Shown: positions 1 through 10,349, numbered from the stretch's first letter. The stretch: 64,000 nucleotides of DNA from Bidens hawaiensis (GCA_021521415.1 JAIQDT010000827.1:563001-627000); one strand, 5' to 3'. The notes: a model not told the origin generated them from the letters alone. Program-made: numbers and translations.

Positions 1-1
1 T

Positions 2-113
2 GGTCTAAAGCGGTCCCCTCAAGCTTGGTTCCAGCACTTGTCTCTGGCGTTGACAACTCTTGGGTTCAAGGGATCGAAAACCGACCCTCTCTTTTCATTT
101 ATTCATTGAAAGG
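2..113 (+). pseudogene. Ty1/Copia reverse transcriptase fragment, 5' part
   Basis: Frame 2 reads GLKRSPQAWFQHLSLALTTL and continues to a Lys-Gly codon pair, the conserved Copia RT stretch upstream of the YVDD active site. The frame stops at position 113 because another LTR element begins at 114, and it resumes at 3045 after that element and its duplicated target. The coding strand is plus, the same as the beta-lactamase copy downstream. The start of this Copia element lies outside the window. The family call is firm; the exact lineage is not determined. Confidence 0.85.
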
Positions 114-539
114 TGTAAGGACAAAAATGTAACTTGTGATATCAATGTGACATAACTTGTTATATATATTGCTTAATCAAATTGGTGATGTCGGCTAGAA
201 TTCTGGATCCGAGACGGGAGCTTCGGTGCACGCGCTTAGCTTTAACGGGTAGGAGATCTTCTAGAATATTTGTCTTTTGCTATAAATAGGACCTTGTTGT
301 TTTATTTATGTTTGTGTTTTGTATGGTGTTTTCATCCACCCAATTGGAGCTCACCTTGGGTTGGGTGGGATCGGTTCGTTTAATATTATAAATCTTTTAT
401 CCAATAATGAGATCATTCGTTTATATTATCTATAATTGTCTTCAAATCTTCATTCGATCGCTTGTTTCATCACACCCGTCTCGATCGTTTATCAAGAACA
501 AAATTTGTTCGTTTGTCGGATCCGGTGTCGGGACCTACA
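114..539 (+). repeat. 5' LTR of element a
   Basis: The LTR is 426 bp and runs from TGTAAGG to CCTACA. A TATA-like box, TATAAATAGG, at 281-290 should set the U3/R border. A degraded inverted repeat (CCACCCAA...TTGGGTGG type) follows about 45 bp downstream. The PBS starts at the next base. Confidence 0.9.
281..290 (+). promoter_or_regulatory. TATA box in 5' LTR of element a
   Basis: TATAAATAGG fits the plant TATA consensus. The same box recurs at the homologous place in the other LTRs of this family (for example, minus strand near 60400). The transcription start is inferred to lie roughly 30 bp downstream and is not shown by the sequence itself. Confidence 0.55.
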
Positions 540-2035
540 CTTGGTATCAGAGTGGGTTTGAATCAAGTTATTCAACTTTGTTCTTGATATTCAGGTTCTA
601 ATTCCACGATTACCCGAACCAGGACGTTAATTTCTTGAAGTTTTGGAAATAAAGTTTGATGTTTAGAAATAAAGTTTGAAGAGTAGGGGAAATAAAGTGC
701 TCAAATTTCGTCCTGTGTTTCTAGATCTGGATTCTCAGCAAAGTTTTGAGGTTCGTTTTAGGGGTTTTGTGAAGTTTTATGAAGGTTTGTGAAGAACAGT
801 GGGTTTGTTCATAGGTGTTGAACTGAAAACAGTTAGATATATTCATAATCATCAAATTTTTTTATTGAATCTTGTTCTTCGATGTTCGTTTTTGCTCTGA
901 ACTGACATGAAGAGGGGTGGTCGTTGCCGTCGCCGGTGAATCCAGGAAGTGGTTCGTGGTGATGATGACGACGTTTAATGGCGATGGCTGGAACAAGGTT
1001 CTCCGGTGAACGCCTATCAAGCTAGAGGGTCGCCGGTGATGTTTGGTGGTGGTGAGTGGTGAGGGCACCGATGGTTGATGACGATGACTGCATTTGATGG
1101 TGACTCATGGGAGCTTGTTTTTCCGGTGAATAATGGTAATCTCTGATGTTGTTGATGTACGGCGGGTGGTGTTACCAGAACTTTGTTTTCTGGTGAGTGG
1201 TGTGCCAGAAACAACGGCAGCTCCGGCAAGATTGCAGGCAGTAGACTGGAAGTGGTGAGGTGGAGTTGCGGTTCGGTAGCTGGAAATGAGTGATGGAGTC
1301 CGACGGGTTTTCCGGCAGCCGTCACTGGAGGTCGGTCTGAAGAAGATGGCAGCAGTATTGAAGCAATAAATTGTTTTGTTTGTGCCCTAATCTAGTTCTA
1401 AAATGATTTGGGCCTGGGCTAATTTTAATACTCGGGCCCTCTGTTGCACTGAAAAGCCGAAGGAGGTGGAGTCCTTGTCCCGGGGATGCGCCGGGGACAA
1501 CGCCGCTGAAACGCTTCCCGGCCGTTTCCGAAAATTAGGGACGAGATGTAATACGTATTTGGGCTTTGGGTACGACGTGTTCGAAGTTTCCGAAACGGAG
1601 ATTCCGGCGCCGGAGCAGTAGGAAGAAGATACAGGCTGAATGTGACGGCTGTTAACTTTTTATAGGTTTTTAAGTTTAAACTAAGTTTTGGTTTTTTAAC
1701 ATTTAACCCTTTTATGTTTCACTTGTATGAATCTAATTCCTAAAACATTTAAACTTTTACATAAAAAGGTGTTTTTTCTTTAATCTAGTTTTTCTAGATT
1801 TGTATATTTCATTTGTAACCCTACATGTTAACTAACGTATTCAATTCTTAAAACAATATATATTTGTATTTTTTTATATTCTTTTTTGTCGTATCGTCGC
1901 CGTACCCGTATCTTGGATTTTTGATTTTTGTCGTTTCCCGTACCCGTAAGTTCCCCGTATCCTGGTCCCGTACCCGTTCCCATGCTACTTAGCTTGGGAC
2001 TAGTTTGTTGTGTTGGACCTGATTAAAAGAAAAGA

Positions 2036-2185
2036 TGGGTTGAGCTGGGCTGATCATTTATTTCTTTGGCTGATGGATTTAATTTTTGGGCCTGATTCAA
2101 TAAATATAAATGGGTTGAGCTGGGCTGATCATTTATTTCTTAGGCTGATGGATTTAATTTTTGGGCCTGATTCAATAAATATAAA
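2036..2185. repeat. 75-bp tandem duplication inside element a
   Basis: Two adjacent copies of a 75-bp unit begin GGGTTGAGCTGGGCTGATC and differ at only about one base. The near identity suggests a recent slippage or template-switch duplication. No coding function is seen. Confidence 0.9.
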
Positions 2186-2634
2186 TTTGGAGGGGAGAAA
2201 TAATTATTTGTTGGATTAACTAAAACTGAAGAAAGTCAAAGTTGATCTGGCTTTCGTCATTGTTTGACCGTGTTCAAAGCTTGCTATTTTTATATATATT
2301 TCAAGGCGTTCGAGAAGTTGGATCTGTGGGGTCAACTTTGAACAAATTGGATACGGATTTGGATATAAAGAGGAATTAATAAGTTTTGTCATTTGATCGA
2401 TGAAGCCGTTAATTCGAGATTGATTTGTGGATATTCGAGCCTATCTCATTCCTATATACAACTTAAGATCCGAGAGAGTGGATAAAGAAGCGAGAACTAC
2501 TTCAAGATTAAATATAGGTGGGTCATACCTTTAAGGGGTGAATTGAAACAAAGAGGCTTCGGTTTATCAGGTGATTTGTGAAGATCCAAGACACGGTTTG
2601 AAAAAGTTTTGATATCACAAGCCAAGGGGGTGAC

Positions 2635-3039
2635 TGTAAGGCCAAAAATGTGACTTGTGATATCAATGTGACAAAAATCGTTATATATTTATTGGTTAAT
2701 CAAATAGGTGATGTCGGCTAGAATTCCGGATACGAGACGAGAGCTTTGGTGCACGCGTTTAGCTTGGGGAGATCTTCTAGAATATTTGTCTTTTGCTACA
2801 AATAGGACCTTGTTTTATTTATGTGTATGTTTTGTATGGTGTTTTCACCCACCCAAGGGGAGCTCACCTTGGGTGGGATCATTTCGTTTAATATTATAAA
2901 TCTTTTATCTGATAACGAGGTCGTTCATTTATACTATCTTTATTTGTCTTTGTTTAGTCGTTTGATTTCACAGCACCCGTCTCGATCGCTTATCAAGAAC
3001 AAAATCAATTTGTTTTCGGATCTGGTGTCGGGACCTACA
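2635..3039 (+). repeat. 3' LTR of element a
   Basis: The LTR is 405 bp with the same termini as the 5' LTR. It holds a perfect 11-bp inverted repeat, CCCACCCAAGG at 2848-2858 and CCTTGGGTGGG at 2867-2877, with an 8-base loop, just downstream of the TATA-like region. An RNA starting at the usual distance from the TATA box would carry this hairpin near its 5' end. Confidence 0.9.
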
Positions 3040-3044
3040 AAAGG

Positions 3045-3967
3045 TACACTTATTTATATGCTCGTTTACGTTGACGACATTATCTTGACAGTTAACAAGC
3101 CACTCTTTTACGGCTCAAGACATGGGCCCTCTCTCTTATTTTTTTGGGTATTGAGATTACCCACAAAGGACGTGACATAGTTCTCTCACAAAAGAAATAC
3201 ATCCTTGAACTGCTTGAACGCACTGGGCTCTCGTCTACCAAACCAGTCTCATCACCGATTACTACATCAGCTAATCTCGATGTTGGTGATAGTGCCCCCT
3301 TGGCTGATCCGGTCAAGTATCGCCAAATTGTTGGTGCTTTACAATATGTTACCTTGACCAGACCTCATATCACCTTCGCGGTTACAAAGTCCGTCACCGG
3401 CACATCTGGTTTTGATCTTTTGTTAACTCACAACTTAGGTTTTCGGTTACATGCTTATACTGATGCAACTTAAATCCTTAAGCGCATTCTCCGATGTTGA
3501 TTGGGTTGTGTCCTGACGATCGTCGATCCACACAGGGGGATTTGCCATCTATCTTGGCTCCAACTTAGTCTCGTGGTGAGCTCGAAAACAACGAACTGTA
3601 TCTCGGTCATCAACGAATCAGAGTACAAAGCACTAGCAGATACGGTTGGTTGTTGAACTAACTTGGCTAAAACTCTTCTTTGCGAGCTTCGTCTTCATGT
3701 GGCATCTACTCCAACCTTGTGGTGTGATAATCTAGGCGCTACGTATCCATTAGCAAATCCGGTTTTCATGCTCGAACAAAACATGTAGAAGTTGATTCCC
3801 ATTTCGTTCGAGAAAAGGTTGCTCAAAGTAAACTATCTATGCAGTTTATCTCTACACACGAACAAATTGCTGACATCTTCACGAAGCCACTACCGTCTGA
3901 ACACTTTCTCCTTTTAAGGTCCAAGCTACAAGTCGATTCTCGGCCTTCGCTTGAGGGGGAATATTAG
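3045..3967 (+). pseudogene. Ty1/Copia RT-RNaseH, 3' part of polyprotein
   Basis: This continues the frame interrupted at 113. It reads LIYMLVYVDDIILT with the YVDD catalytic motif at 3067-3078. A frameshifted, shortened segment follows, then MGPLSYFLGIEI-like and GRDIVLSQKKYILELLERTG sequence. The RNaseH part is recognisable but frameshifted (DVDWAG-like and ADIFTKPL-like remnants near 3500 and 3870). The polyprotein ends with the typical SLEGEY and a TAG at 3965-3967. Several frameshifts and small deletions mean it cannot be functional. Confidence 0.88.
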
Positions 3968-4113
3968 ACGGCTTTTTATATTAGTCATAACATAACTAGA
4001 GGACTCTTTGTATTACTTAGTATCTTATTTATACCCTTTGTAAATTATCTATTGAAGATCACAAATACAACTCTTCGTATACAATTCTCTCTCAACTGAT
4101 CATATACCAAGTT
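3962..4113 (+). repeat. 3' LTR of the Copia fragment (end approximate)
   Basis: It directly follows the polypurine tract TTGAGGGGGA and overlaps the polyprotein stop, as is usual in small Copia elements. It begins TATTAGACGG, probably a mutated TGTTAGACGG. It contains a promoter-like AT-rich stretch and a CTCTCTCAACTG 3' segment. The right border was not fixed because no second LTR is in view. Confidence 0.6.
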
Positions 4114-4860
4114 CATCTGTATGGAAACCATATATATTTCGTAGGGATATTCCACCAAGTAATAACAAGTTTCTTCTGTGTTTGACTAAAGTCACATACA
4201 CTTTTTTTCTAATTACAATAACCACTCAAGTTTCAGTGGTGTTCCGTTATTGTGAAACTTTCTATAAAGTATTAAAATTCAATAAACTATGAAAGTTGGT
4301 TAAACAACAACAATCATACCTGGTAAATCCCACAAATAGCAAAAGCTATTTAATAGGGTATGAGAGGGTGTGATGTAGTTAAACCTTACCTCTATCCATG
4401 AGGATAGAGCTATTCAGTAATTGTTTTCAAATTTAACATGAAGTAGAGACAACTGCGAAGAAAAAGAGAGACTAAATATTAACCAAGTTTCAATATTGTT
4501 CCATTTAGGGTATTTAACTTAAAACAATTGTGAAAAGTAACTAAGTTTAAAATTTTTAAAAATTAAGTGTAACATATATGAAACTTGGTTACTATTTAGG
4601 TATTATTTATTTGAAAGTTAAACGTGAAGTAGGAGGGTTTTTTAAAGGAAAAAAGTCACTAAACAATAACAAATTTCATAATTGTTCTATTTAGTTCAGT
4701 TTAAACAACTATGAAAAGTTTCCCAATTAAACACTAGAACAATAATGAAAATCGAGTGGTTATTACAGTAAGAAAAAAGTAGAATTGGTTTTATTAGAAT
4801 TTAGAACAGTATTAAAACTTATCCCTATTTTAGTAACAACAATATGCAATTTCATTATAG
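4114..4860 (+). other. Intron-like AT-rich sequence upstream of copy A
   Basis: No coding sequence is seen. The segment ends in a pyrimidine-rich tract and TTATAG, the splice acceptor of the first visible copy A exon. Repeated short motifs such as AAGTTTCAATATTGTTCC suggest an old MITE. In copies B and C the homologous intron is 317 and 480 bp. Copy A's intron is therefore enlarged by the Copia insertion, and earlier exons may lie left of the window. Confidence 0.5.
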
Positions 4861-7091
4861 GAAACTAAAGCTTGATGAAAACGTTACAAACATTTGGCCC
4901 GAGTTTGGTGCAAATGGGAAAGATCAAATAAAAGTTAATCATATACTTAATCACACAGCTGGTTTGCACAACGCTCTAGCTGGCATTGCTGAGGAGGATC
5001 CTATGTTATATTGTGACTGGGAAGAGTGTCTAAAACGCATTGCTATGGTTGCACCCGAGACTCAACCTGGCCGTGAACAGTTATATCATCATTTATCATT
5101 TGGTTGGCTATGCGGTGGAATCATTGAGGTACCGTCACACACCCTTGTATGTTCATTTCCTTAAAAAAACCTGTGATGCTCTTATAGTTTTTTCGTTATT
5201 ATGAACATGTAGCATGCATCCGGTAAGAAGTTTCAGGATATTCTGGAGGAAGCTTTTGTTCGCCCACTAAACGTTGAAGGCGAACTTTATATAGGGATTC
5301 CTCCTGGTATGGTTCTCCACAAATGGTATGAACGAGCTAAGCCCGAGCTTGTTTAACTTATGAGAGCTTGAGCTTTATCTCTAAAGCTTGAGCTTGGCTC
5401 CTACGTAGTTTTTCAAGCTCGAGCTCGGCTCTTTTATTATTTATTAATTAAGTTATATGCATTTAAAATTATTTATATTTATTTTGATTATAACCTTTAT
5501 ATGCATATTTAGTTATTTTTATCATACTTTTATATATAAGAGTGATTGTTATAAAAAATAATAATTAATATATTAAATATAAGCTATGGAAATCCTAGGC
5601 TTGTCTATGCTCGCGAGCCAGCTTGAGCTCGATAAGCGAAGCTCAGGCTTGGCTCATTTATTAATGTTTAATTAATACACATACATGTATAGTTATATAT
5701 ATTATATTTGAATTCTAAATTTTGTATATAACATAATATATATTATTTAGTTATATTTTTCATATTTTTAGATATAATAATTATTGTCATAAAAATATTT
5801 TTAATTTTAATATAATGAACAAAAATTATATAAAGAAATGGCTCGTTTAGGCTTGCGAGCTAGTTCGAGCTAGGATTTGTTTATTAAACAAGCTAATTTT
5901 TAGGCTTGAGCCCGGCTCGATTCCAGCTTTTAGTGAGCCGATTTCCAGTAGCTCATGAGCGGTTTGGCTCATTTACACCCTAGCAAGGCCGGCTCAACGA
6001 GTATGGAGGCCTAAATCTAAACAAGATTTTGGGGCCTTTTCATAACAATTGTTAAGAAAAAAAATTTGCTTATTATAAGTTTTGAACTTATAACCTATAC
6101 TTTAGTAACAACCAAGTTTACCATAACACCAATACATTACTTTAAGATTACTTTACTCATTATAATATATCTATATATAATATTTTTCTTGGACTTGGGG
6201 GCCTTAATTAAGTGTGGCCTAAAGCCCTAACTTGTTTTCGCTGTCCCACGAGCCACCCCTGCACCCTAGTCACAATTTTCACCACTTGCTCGTTTATAAT
6301 AAGTTGCTTCTAAACTCGTTTCAGGTGTGGAATCTCGGCTTGCAACTCTTACACTCGATACAAGTGATATCAGTAGATTAGCCCCAAAACCCGACATCAC
6401 CAGGATCAGCTCAATCTCCACCGCCCTACCTTCCTCGTTCACATTCGAATTGATAGCGAGCCTTATTCCATTATCCAATTTGCTCAATGTTCGCCGTGCG
6501 ATAATACCAGCCGCAAACGGACACTTCTCGGCCCGTGCAGTGGCCCGCTACTATGCTGCCCTCGTGGATGGCGGGGTTGTCCTGCCACGTCATTCCTCCT
6601 CTTCCCTCCCGCCACTTGGAAATCATCCTCACCGCCCCACATTCCTTTCGAAGAAAACTTCTATCAATCAAAAAGACGGTTTCACAAGTTCAAAATCCGA
6701 TCTTTATATCAGAATACAAGAAACCGATGATATAAGTGAAGAATTCAACACTAATATCTTTACACACCCTAAAACAAAAGTTCATGACGCTTTTCTGGGA
6801 AGTGGAGATTATAAGGATTTGATCATCCCGAATGGGAGATTTGGGCTCGGGTTTAGACGGGTTCAGACAACCGATGGGTCTATAATTGGGTTTGGTCACT
6901 CGGGTATAGGGGGCTCTACAGGATACTGTGATATACATAATAGGTTTGCTATTACTGTGACACTAAACAAGTTGTCTTTTGGGGCTGTAACCGGGGAGAT
7001 AATACGATTCGTTTGCTCAGAACTGAATCTTCCTGTACCGAAAGAGTATGCAAGATCAAGGGATTTTATTCAGCAACCGGTTATTAACTAA
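4861..7091 (+). CDS. Beta-lactamase-related protein, copy A (3' exons)
   Basis: Three exons, 4861-5128, 5213-5306 and 6325-7091, join in consistent phase with GT-AG introns and encode about 375 residues to a TAA stop. They match the serine-beta-lactamase/esterase-like half of the plant ABC1-kinase/beta-lactamase fusion (At5g24810 type). Visible features are KLKLDENVTNIWPEFGANGK, the NHILNHTAGLHNAL segment, YHHLSFGWLCGG (the Tyr-x-x motif region) and GFGHSGIGGSTGY (the HxG, KTG-equivalent, motif). The exon with the Ser-x-x-Lys nucleophile (SVTK in copies B and C) is not in the window. The intron between IK and VNH found in copies B and C is absent here. The C-terminus (ends PVIN) is longer than in copy C. 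The reading frame is intact, so it may be functional if the upstream exons exist. Its substrate is unknown. Confidence 0.85.
5316..5975. mobile_element. hAT-like element rich in GAGCTCGGCTC repeats, in copy A intron
   Basis: The segment has many direct and inverted copies of GAGCTTGAGCTCGGCTC-like sequence. Its ends are loosely inverted (GGTATGAACGAGCT at the left, and the complement of GGTGTAAATGAGCC at the right). This GGTGTAAAYGAGCC terminus is familiar from plant hAT-type elements. It is non-coding and lies wholly inside the third visible intron of copy A. Borders are approximate. Confidence 0.55.
5984..6261. mobile_element. hAT-like MITE with 8-bp TSD
   Basis: The element is 278 bp and starts CAAGGCCGGCTC; its other end reads GAGCCACCCCTG, giving imperfect terminal inverted repeats of 12 bp. 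It is flanked by perfect 8-bp duplications, CACCCTAG, at 5976-5983 and 6262-6269, the hAT signature. It is non-coding and sits in the copy A intron beside the other hAT-like element. Confidence 0.85.
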
Positions 7092-7883
7092 ACATTATCT
7101 GAGAATAAACATGATCAGATACGTAACGTTGAAGCGATTTTTAACTTGAAAATGTTTAGGGAATTATTAATCTTCTCTAGTATAAAGCTCTTTTTATCCT
7201 ACAGTTATTATTGTTAACATCAACATCAGTGGTGAGTTCAAGGTTGAAAGCCATACTGTCTTGTCTTTTAATTTGTAGAGGAAACAACATGAACAAGCCG
7301 GACGGGTCAAGTAGTTGATCAAGTCAAGTTTTTTTAAGGTATATTGTGATTTTGTTTCGTGTATACAAATATTTTAGAAACATTGAATGAGCATGGTGCT
7401 TGCTAGATGAATTTGATAAGATGAATATCTCCATTAGTAGCGAGAATGTGTGTTTGGTTTCTTTAAAGAAGCTGCAGCGAAGCATGGTATTAACCTCCAT
7501 TGGTAGTACACTACATTTAAGTAACGATAAAACTAATGCATGCATTTTATGCATATTAAGTTTCATTTTAATTCTTGATCCAATTGATTAGACAGATAGT
7601 TGTTGAAGCAGATAGTAATGCAGACAATATGTCAGTAATTTTTCCTTTAAAATTAGCATTATTGGTATGCAGGTTACATTTACCAACATATAAAGAATGT
7701 ACATGTAAATAGATTAATTAAATAAAATAATTGTGTTATAAGAGTGGTTCAATTGTTAATCCATTAGTGATGCATATCGTATCTAGCCATCAAGATAGGT
7801 TTTTAGCTAATATTTTTAAATTCGTATTAGATATGGAATGTTCAGATGTCCAAATTGTTTGGATCTTTTATTAATATAGTTTA
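7092..7883 (+). other. Copy A 3' flank with possible MCM-like fragment
   Basis: The first 110 bp align by eye with the 3' flank of copy C, including a TATAAAGCTCTTTTT stretch matching AATAAAGCTTTTTAA there, so it probably holds the polyadenylation region. At 7400-7480 a short frame reads LLDEFDKMNISIS, resembling the MCM Walker B box with a deletion. The remaining sequence is unrecognised and AT-rich. Confidence 0.35.
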
Positions 7884-7918
7884 CACAACCCGTGTATGCA
7901 CACGGGTATTTAAACTAG
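7884..7918 (+). mobile_element. Helitron 3' terminus
   Basis: A perfect 8-bp hairpin, ACCCGTGT/ACACGGGT with an ATGC loop (7888-7907), is followed seven bases later by CTAG at 7915-7918 and then T. Hairpin plus CTRR next to a T is the rolling-circle transposon 3' end. The matching 5' TC end was not located, so the element's length is unknown. Confidence 0.7.
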
Positions 7919-8349
7919 TAATATATATGCAATATAAGATTAATACACATATCGAATACGCACTAGTACGTATGTGTAAAATTACAACACTAATAGACAT
8001 ATGCAGTACATCGACTTTTATTTTATTTATTTATTTATTTATTTATTTTGCTTATAATACAAAACTACTACATATATACAATACACAAATATTGAATATA
8101 CGCAATTAAACACTATTAAACATAAAAATACACACTATTGCACGTGTGTAATACAACAGTATTGCACAGTAATACATATGTGATTACATCGTCTTTTTTT
8201 TAAATTTTTTTTCCGTTGTAGAGTAACAAAATATAAGAAGAATTGAAGAAACAAAAATTGAAAATATTTTTTTTATATTTAATTAAAAATAATTCTTTAA
8301 GAGTTTTTAAGTTTTCTCTCTAAGTATGAGTTTTTTTTTATTCCCTTCC

Positions 8350-8375
<26 letters not shown>
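7919..8375. other. AT-rich intergenic DNA with ATTT repeat
   Basis: No gene is seen. A (TTTA)n microsatellite lies at about 8013-8048. Several short CACACTATTGCACGTGTG-like dyads occur around 8110-8190. Confidence 0.5.
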
Positions 8376-8381
<6 letters not shown>

Positions 8382-8625
8382 AGGGTTCAAATAAAAAGTT
8401 TCTGGAATGATAAGAAACAATAGGTTTTTGGCATATGGCATTAAAAACTAAGGTGAAAGAACAATTCTAGGAAACTATAACGGTTATAATGGTGAAAGAG
8501 TATTTCTAGGAAACTATGTCAGCTTTTAGTGATTTTAAATCTCAATCATTGATTAACATGATCCAATGGCTATAATTTATTCATAGCCTTCTTAGGAAAC
8601 TACTTGTTTTTAGGATAACCCTCTC
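8376..8625. mobile_element. MITE with GAGAGAAGGGTT termini
   Basis: The element is about 250 bp. The left end GAGAGAAGGGTTCAAAT and right end AACCCTCTC form short inverted repeats. Both sides abut TATATATA runs, consistent with a 9-bp AT target duplication of a Mutator-type MITE. TTCTAGGAAACTA is repeated inside. It is non-coding. Confidence 0.55.
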
Positions 8626-8998
8626 ATATATATATATACATATATACATAGTTTTGGTGGGGATTTTATCTTGTATAAAACGATTCAAGAACACTTAATT
8701 CAAGATCCTATATTTATTGAAGAACAGTTGTTAAGTCAGAAGACACTGAGAAACATTGAACAGGTGCCAACCGCATTTGTCAAGTTTTGTCATTTAGGTT
8801 TAAAGTTTCAGATTCTGGTTTTCAGTTCGCTATTCCACTGCGTTTGAGATATGTTGTTTAACAGAGTTCAGTAAAACAGCCGTGAACTAACCCGTGTCGT
8901 TGTTGTTTCTGTCTCTGTTTATTTATACAAAATAAACAGGTTTTTTTTGTTTTGTCATTGTCGTGGAAGAAGGACAAAAGGTTTCAACACGGAAGTTT
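8626..8998. other. Unassigned non-coding stretch
   Basis: There is no open frame of note, and I recognise no repeat termini. It ends directly at an LTR start. Confidence 0.4.
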
Positions 8999-10190
8999 TG
9001 TAACATCTCAGGTTTTTCGTATTTGAATTCCTTTATATTTAACCTAACTCGGGGATGTAATTCGGATCTTTCGGATTATTCAAATTTTGTATTTATTAGT
9101 ATTTAACTTGGTTTAACACCTATTTTATATCCTCGTAACTTTTAAACTCGTCAAGCAGTCTTTAGAAACCTTTAAATTCGTTAAAAATGGCTAAAAAATG
9201 AGTTTATACAAGTACATGGCCTACTTTTGCAAAAAAAAATAATAAATAAATAAATAAAATAAAAAATAAAATAAATCAAAGTTTGGAACCTTCCCCCCCC
9301 CCCTTTGCACACCGCGTCATGCGGAGAGGGAAGCCCTAGGTGGCCGCACGTCATGGGCATCTAGATGCATCAGTTTGGGTTTTAGTTGACTCACTTATTC
9401 GTTTTTAATGCTTAATCGACCTTATTTTGATCTAAATCCTGATAATTACAGCCCATTATATGTCAATTAATGTTGCAAAACATCCCAATTCGTTTCTTAA
9501 TGCTCAAGACGTGATTTGTGAAATAACCCTTTAATCATCAAACAAAAATTTTCGCGGGTCATTGTTTCACCAAACCCAGATAGCCCTTAAACAGTTTATA
9601 ACATCTCATTTAACTCTGAAACCCTTTAATCATCAAACCCTAATTTAATTTCTTTCATCTACATATTCTCCTTCGCCGGTCTATCCTTTCCATCACCAGT
9701 TAACTTCCAATTGCCACCGGCTATCGTCAGCATCCTCTTTAATGCATCAACCACCATCGTTAACTACATCAACCTCCCCTTTTTCATAAGACCAATATTT
9801 GTATTCATGTTTACTCGCTTAAAAAAATCAACATGTTCGTATCCGTTTGTTTTCGTTCGTTAAAAATCTAAAAACATACACATCTCAATTGAAGTAGCCC
9901 AAACATAAAAAATATAATGAATGCAATAACCTAACATATATGTACTAAATCACAACGAACAACGTTAAAAAATAAAACAAATCATTACAAAATATAAAAT
10001 AATAAAACGATCAAAAACAAAATCCTAAATAGACTTGGTAATTTGGGGAACTCAAACCAGTATGTGCATACATACATACATGCATGCACATGCACACACA
10101 TACATACATAGTGTTAGCCTGACTTAATCAATAAGAAAACTAATAAATCATATAACCCATAATTCTAATCAAACCTAATTAGAACATCTC
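8999..10190 (+). repeat. Partial Tekay-like gypsy LTR
   Basis: It starts TGTAACATCTCAGGTTTTTCG. By eye it is clearly related to the reverse complement of 22100-22375, the start of the minus-strand LTR there (shared TATTTATTAGTATTTAACTTG block). A C-run near 9292 is followed by GC-rich sequence, as in the LTR at 15896-18388. No PBS or second LTR was found, and the right end is uncertain. Confidence 0.5.
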
Positions 10191-10194
10191 GGGC

Positions 10195-10290
10195 CGCCCA
10201 TCCCTTATGGTGTGGTGGTAAAGATGTAGGTGTTGGTTGGGGTTTAAGTCTCACAAGAAGCAAAAGATAGAGACAAAAAAAATTAGTTGT

Positions 10291-10292
<2 letters not shown>
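10195..10292 (+). repeat. tRNA-derived SINE-like unit
   Basis: An A-box-like TGGTGTGGTGGTAAAG is followed about 25 bp later by a B-box-like GGTTTAAGTCTCAC and then a purine-rich tail. This is the internal Pol III promoter layout of a tRNA-derived SINE. No acceptor stem or full cloverleaf is present, so it is not a tRNA gene. Confidence 0.5.

Positions 10293-10349
<57 letters not shown>

Larger units (their letters stand above)
114..3039 (+). mobile_element. Non-coding LTR retrotransposon (element a), complete with TSD
   Basis: The element has two LTRs (114-539 and 2635-3039) starting TGTAAGG and ending CCTACA. The PBS TTGGTATCAGAG (initiator-tRNA-Met type) follows the left LTR directly. The PPT AAGGGGGTGAC precedes the right LTR. 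A perfect 5-bp target duplication, aaagg, lies at 109-113 and 3040-3044. The 2.1-kb interior encodes no gag or pol, so it is a LARD/TRIM-like non-autonomous element that would need proteins supplied in trans. A second copy with the same leader sequence lies at 60152-62512 in the opposite orientation. Compared by eye with that copy, about 0.6 kb around 1400-2000 is specific to this one. Confidence 0.93.

Noticed and set aside
862..1325. Pro/His/Ser-rich minus-strand frames in element a
   Set aside because: Low-complexity CCGGTGAA-type sequence in a non-coding LTR element; the equivalent region in element b does not keep the frame.
3092..3316. Minus-strand frame opposite the Copia RNaseH region
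   Set aside because: Shadow of the plus-strand pol sequence, which matches the Copia family.
7165..7190. Second possible Helitron 5' end (TCTTCTCTAGTATAAAGC)
   Set aside because: It aligns with the copy C 3' flank (AATAAAGCTTTTTAA), so it is more likely the shared 3' UTR and polyadenylation region.
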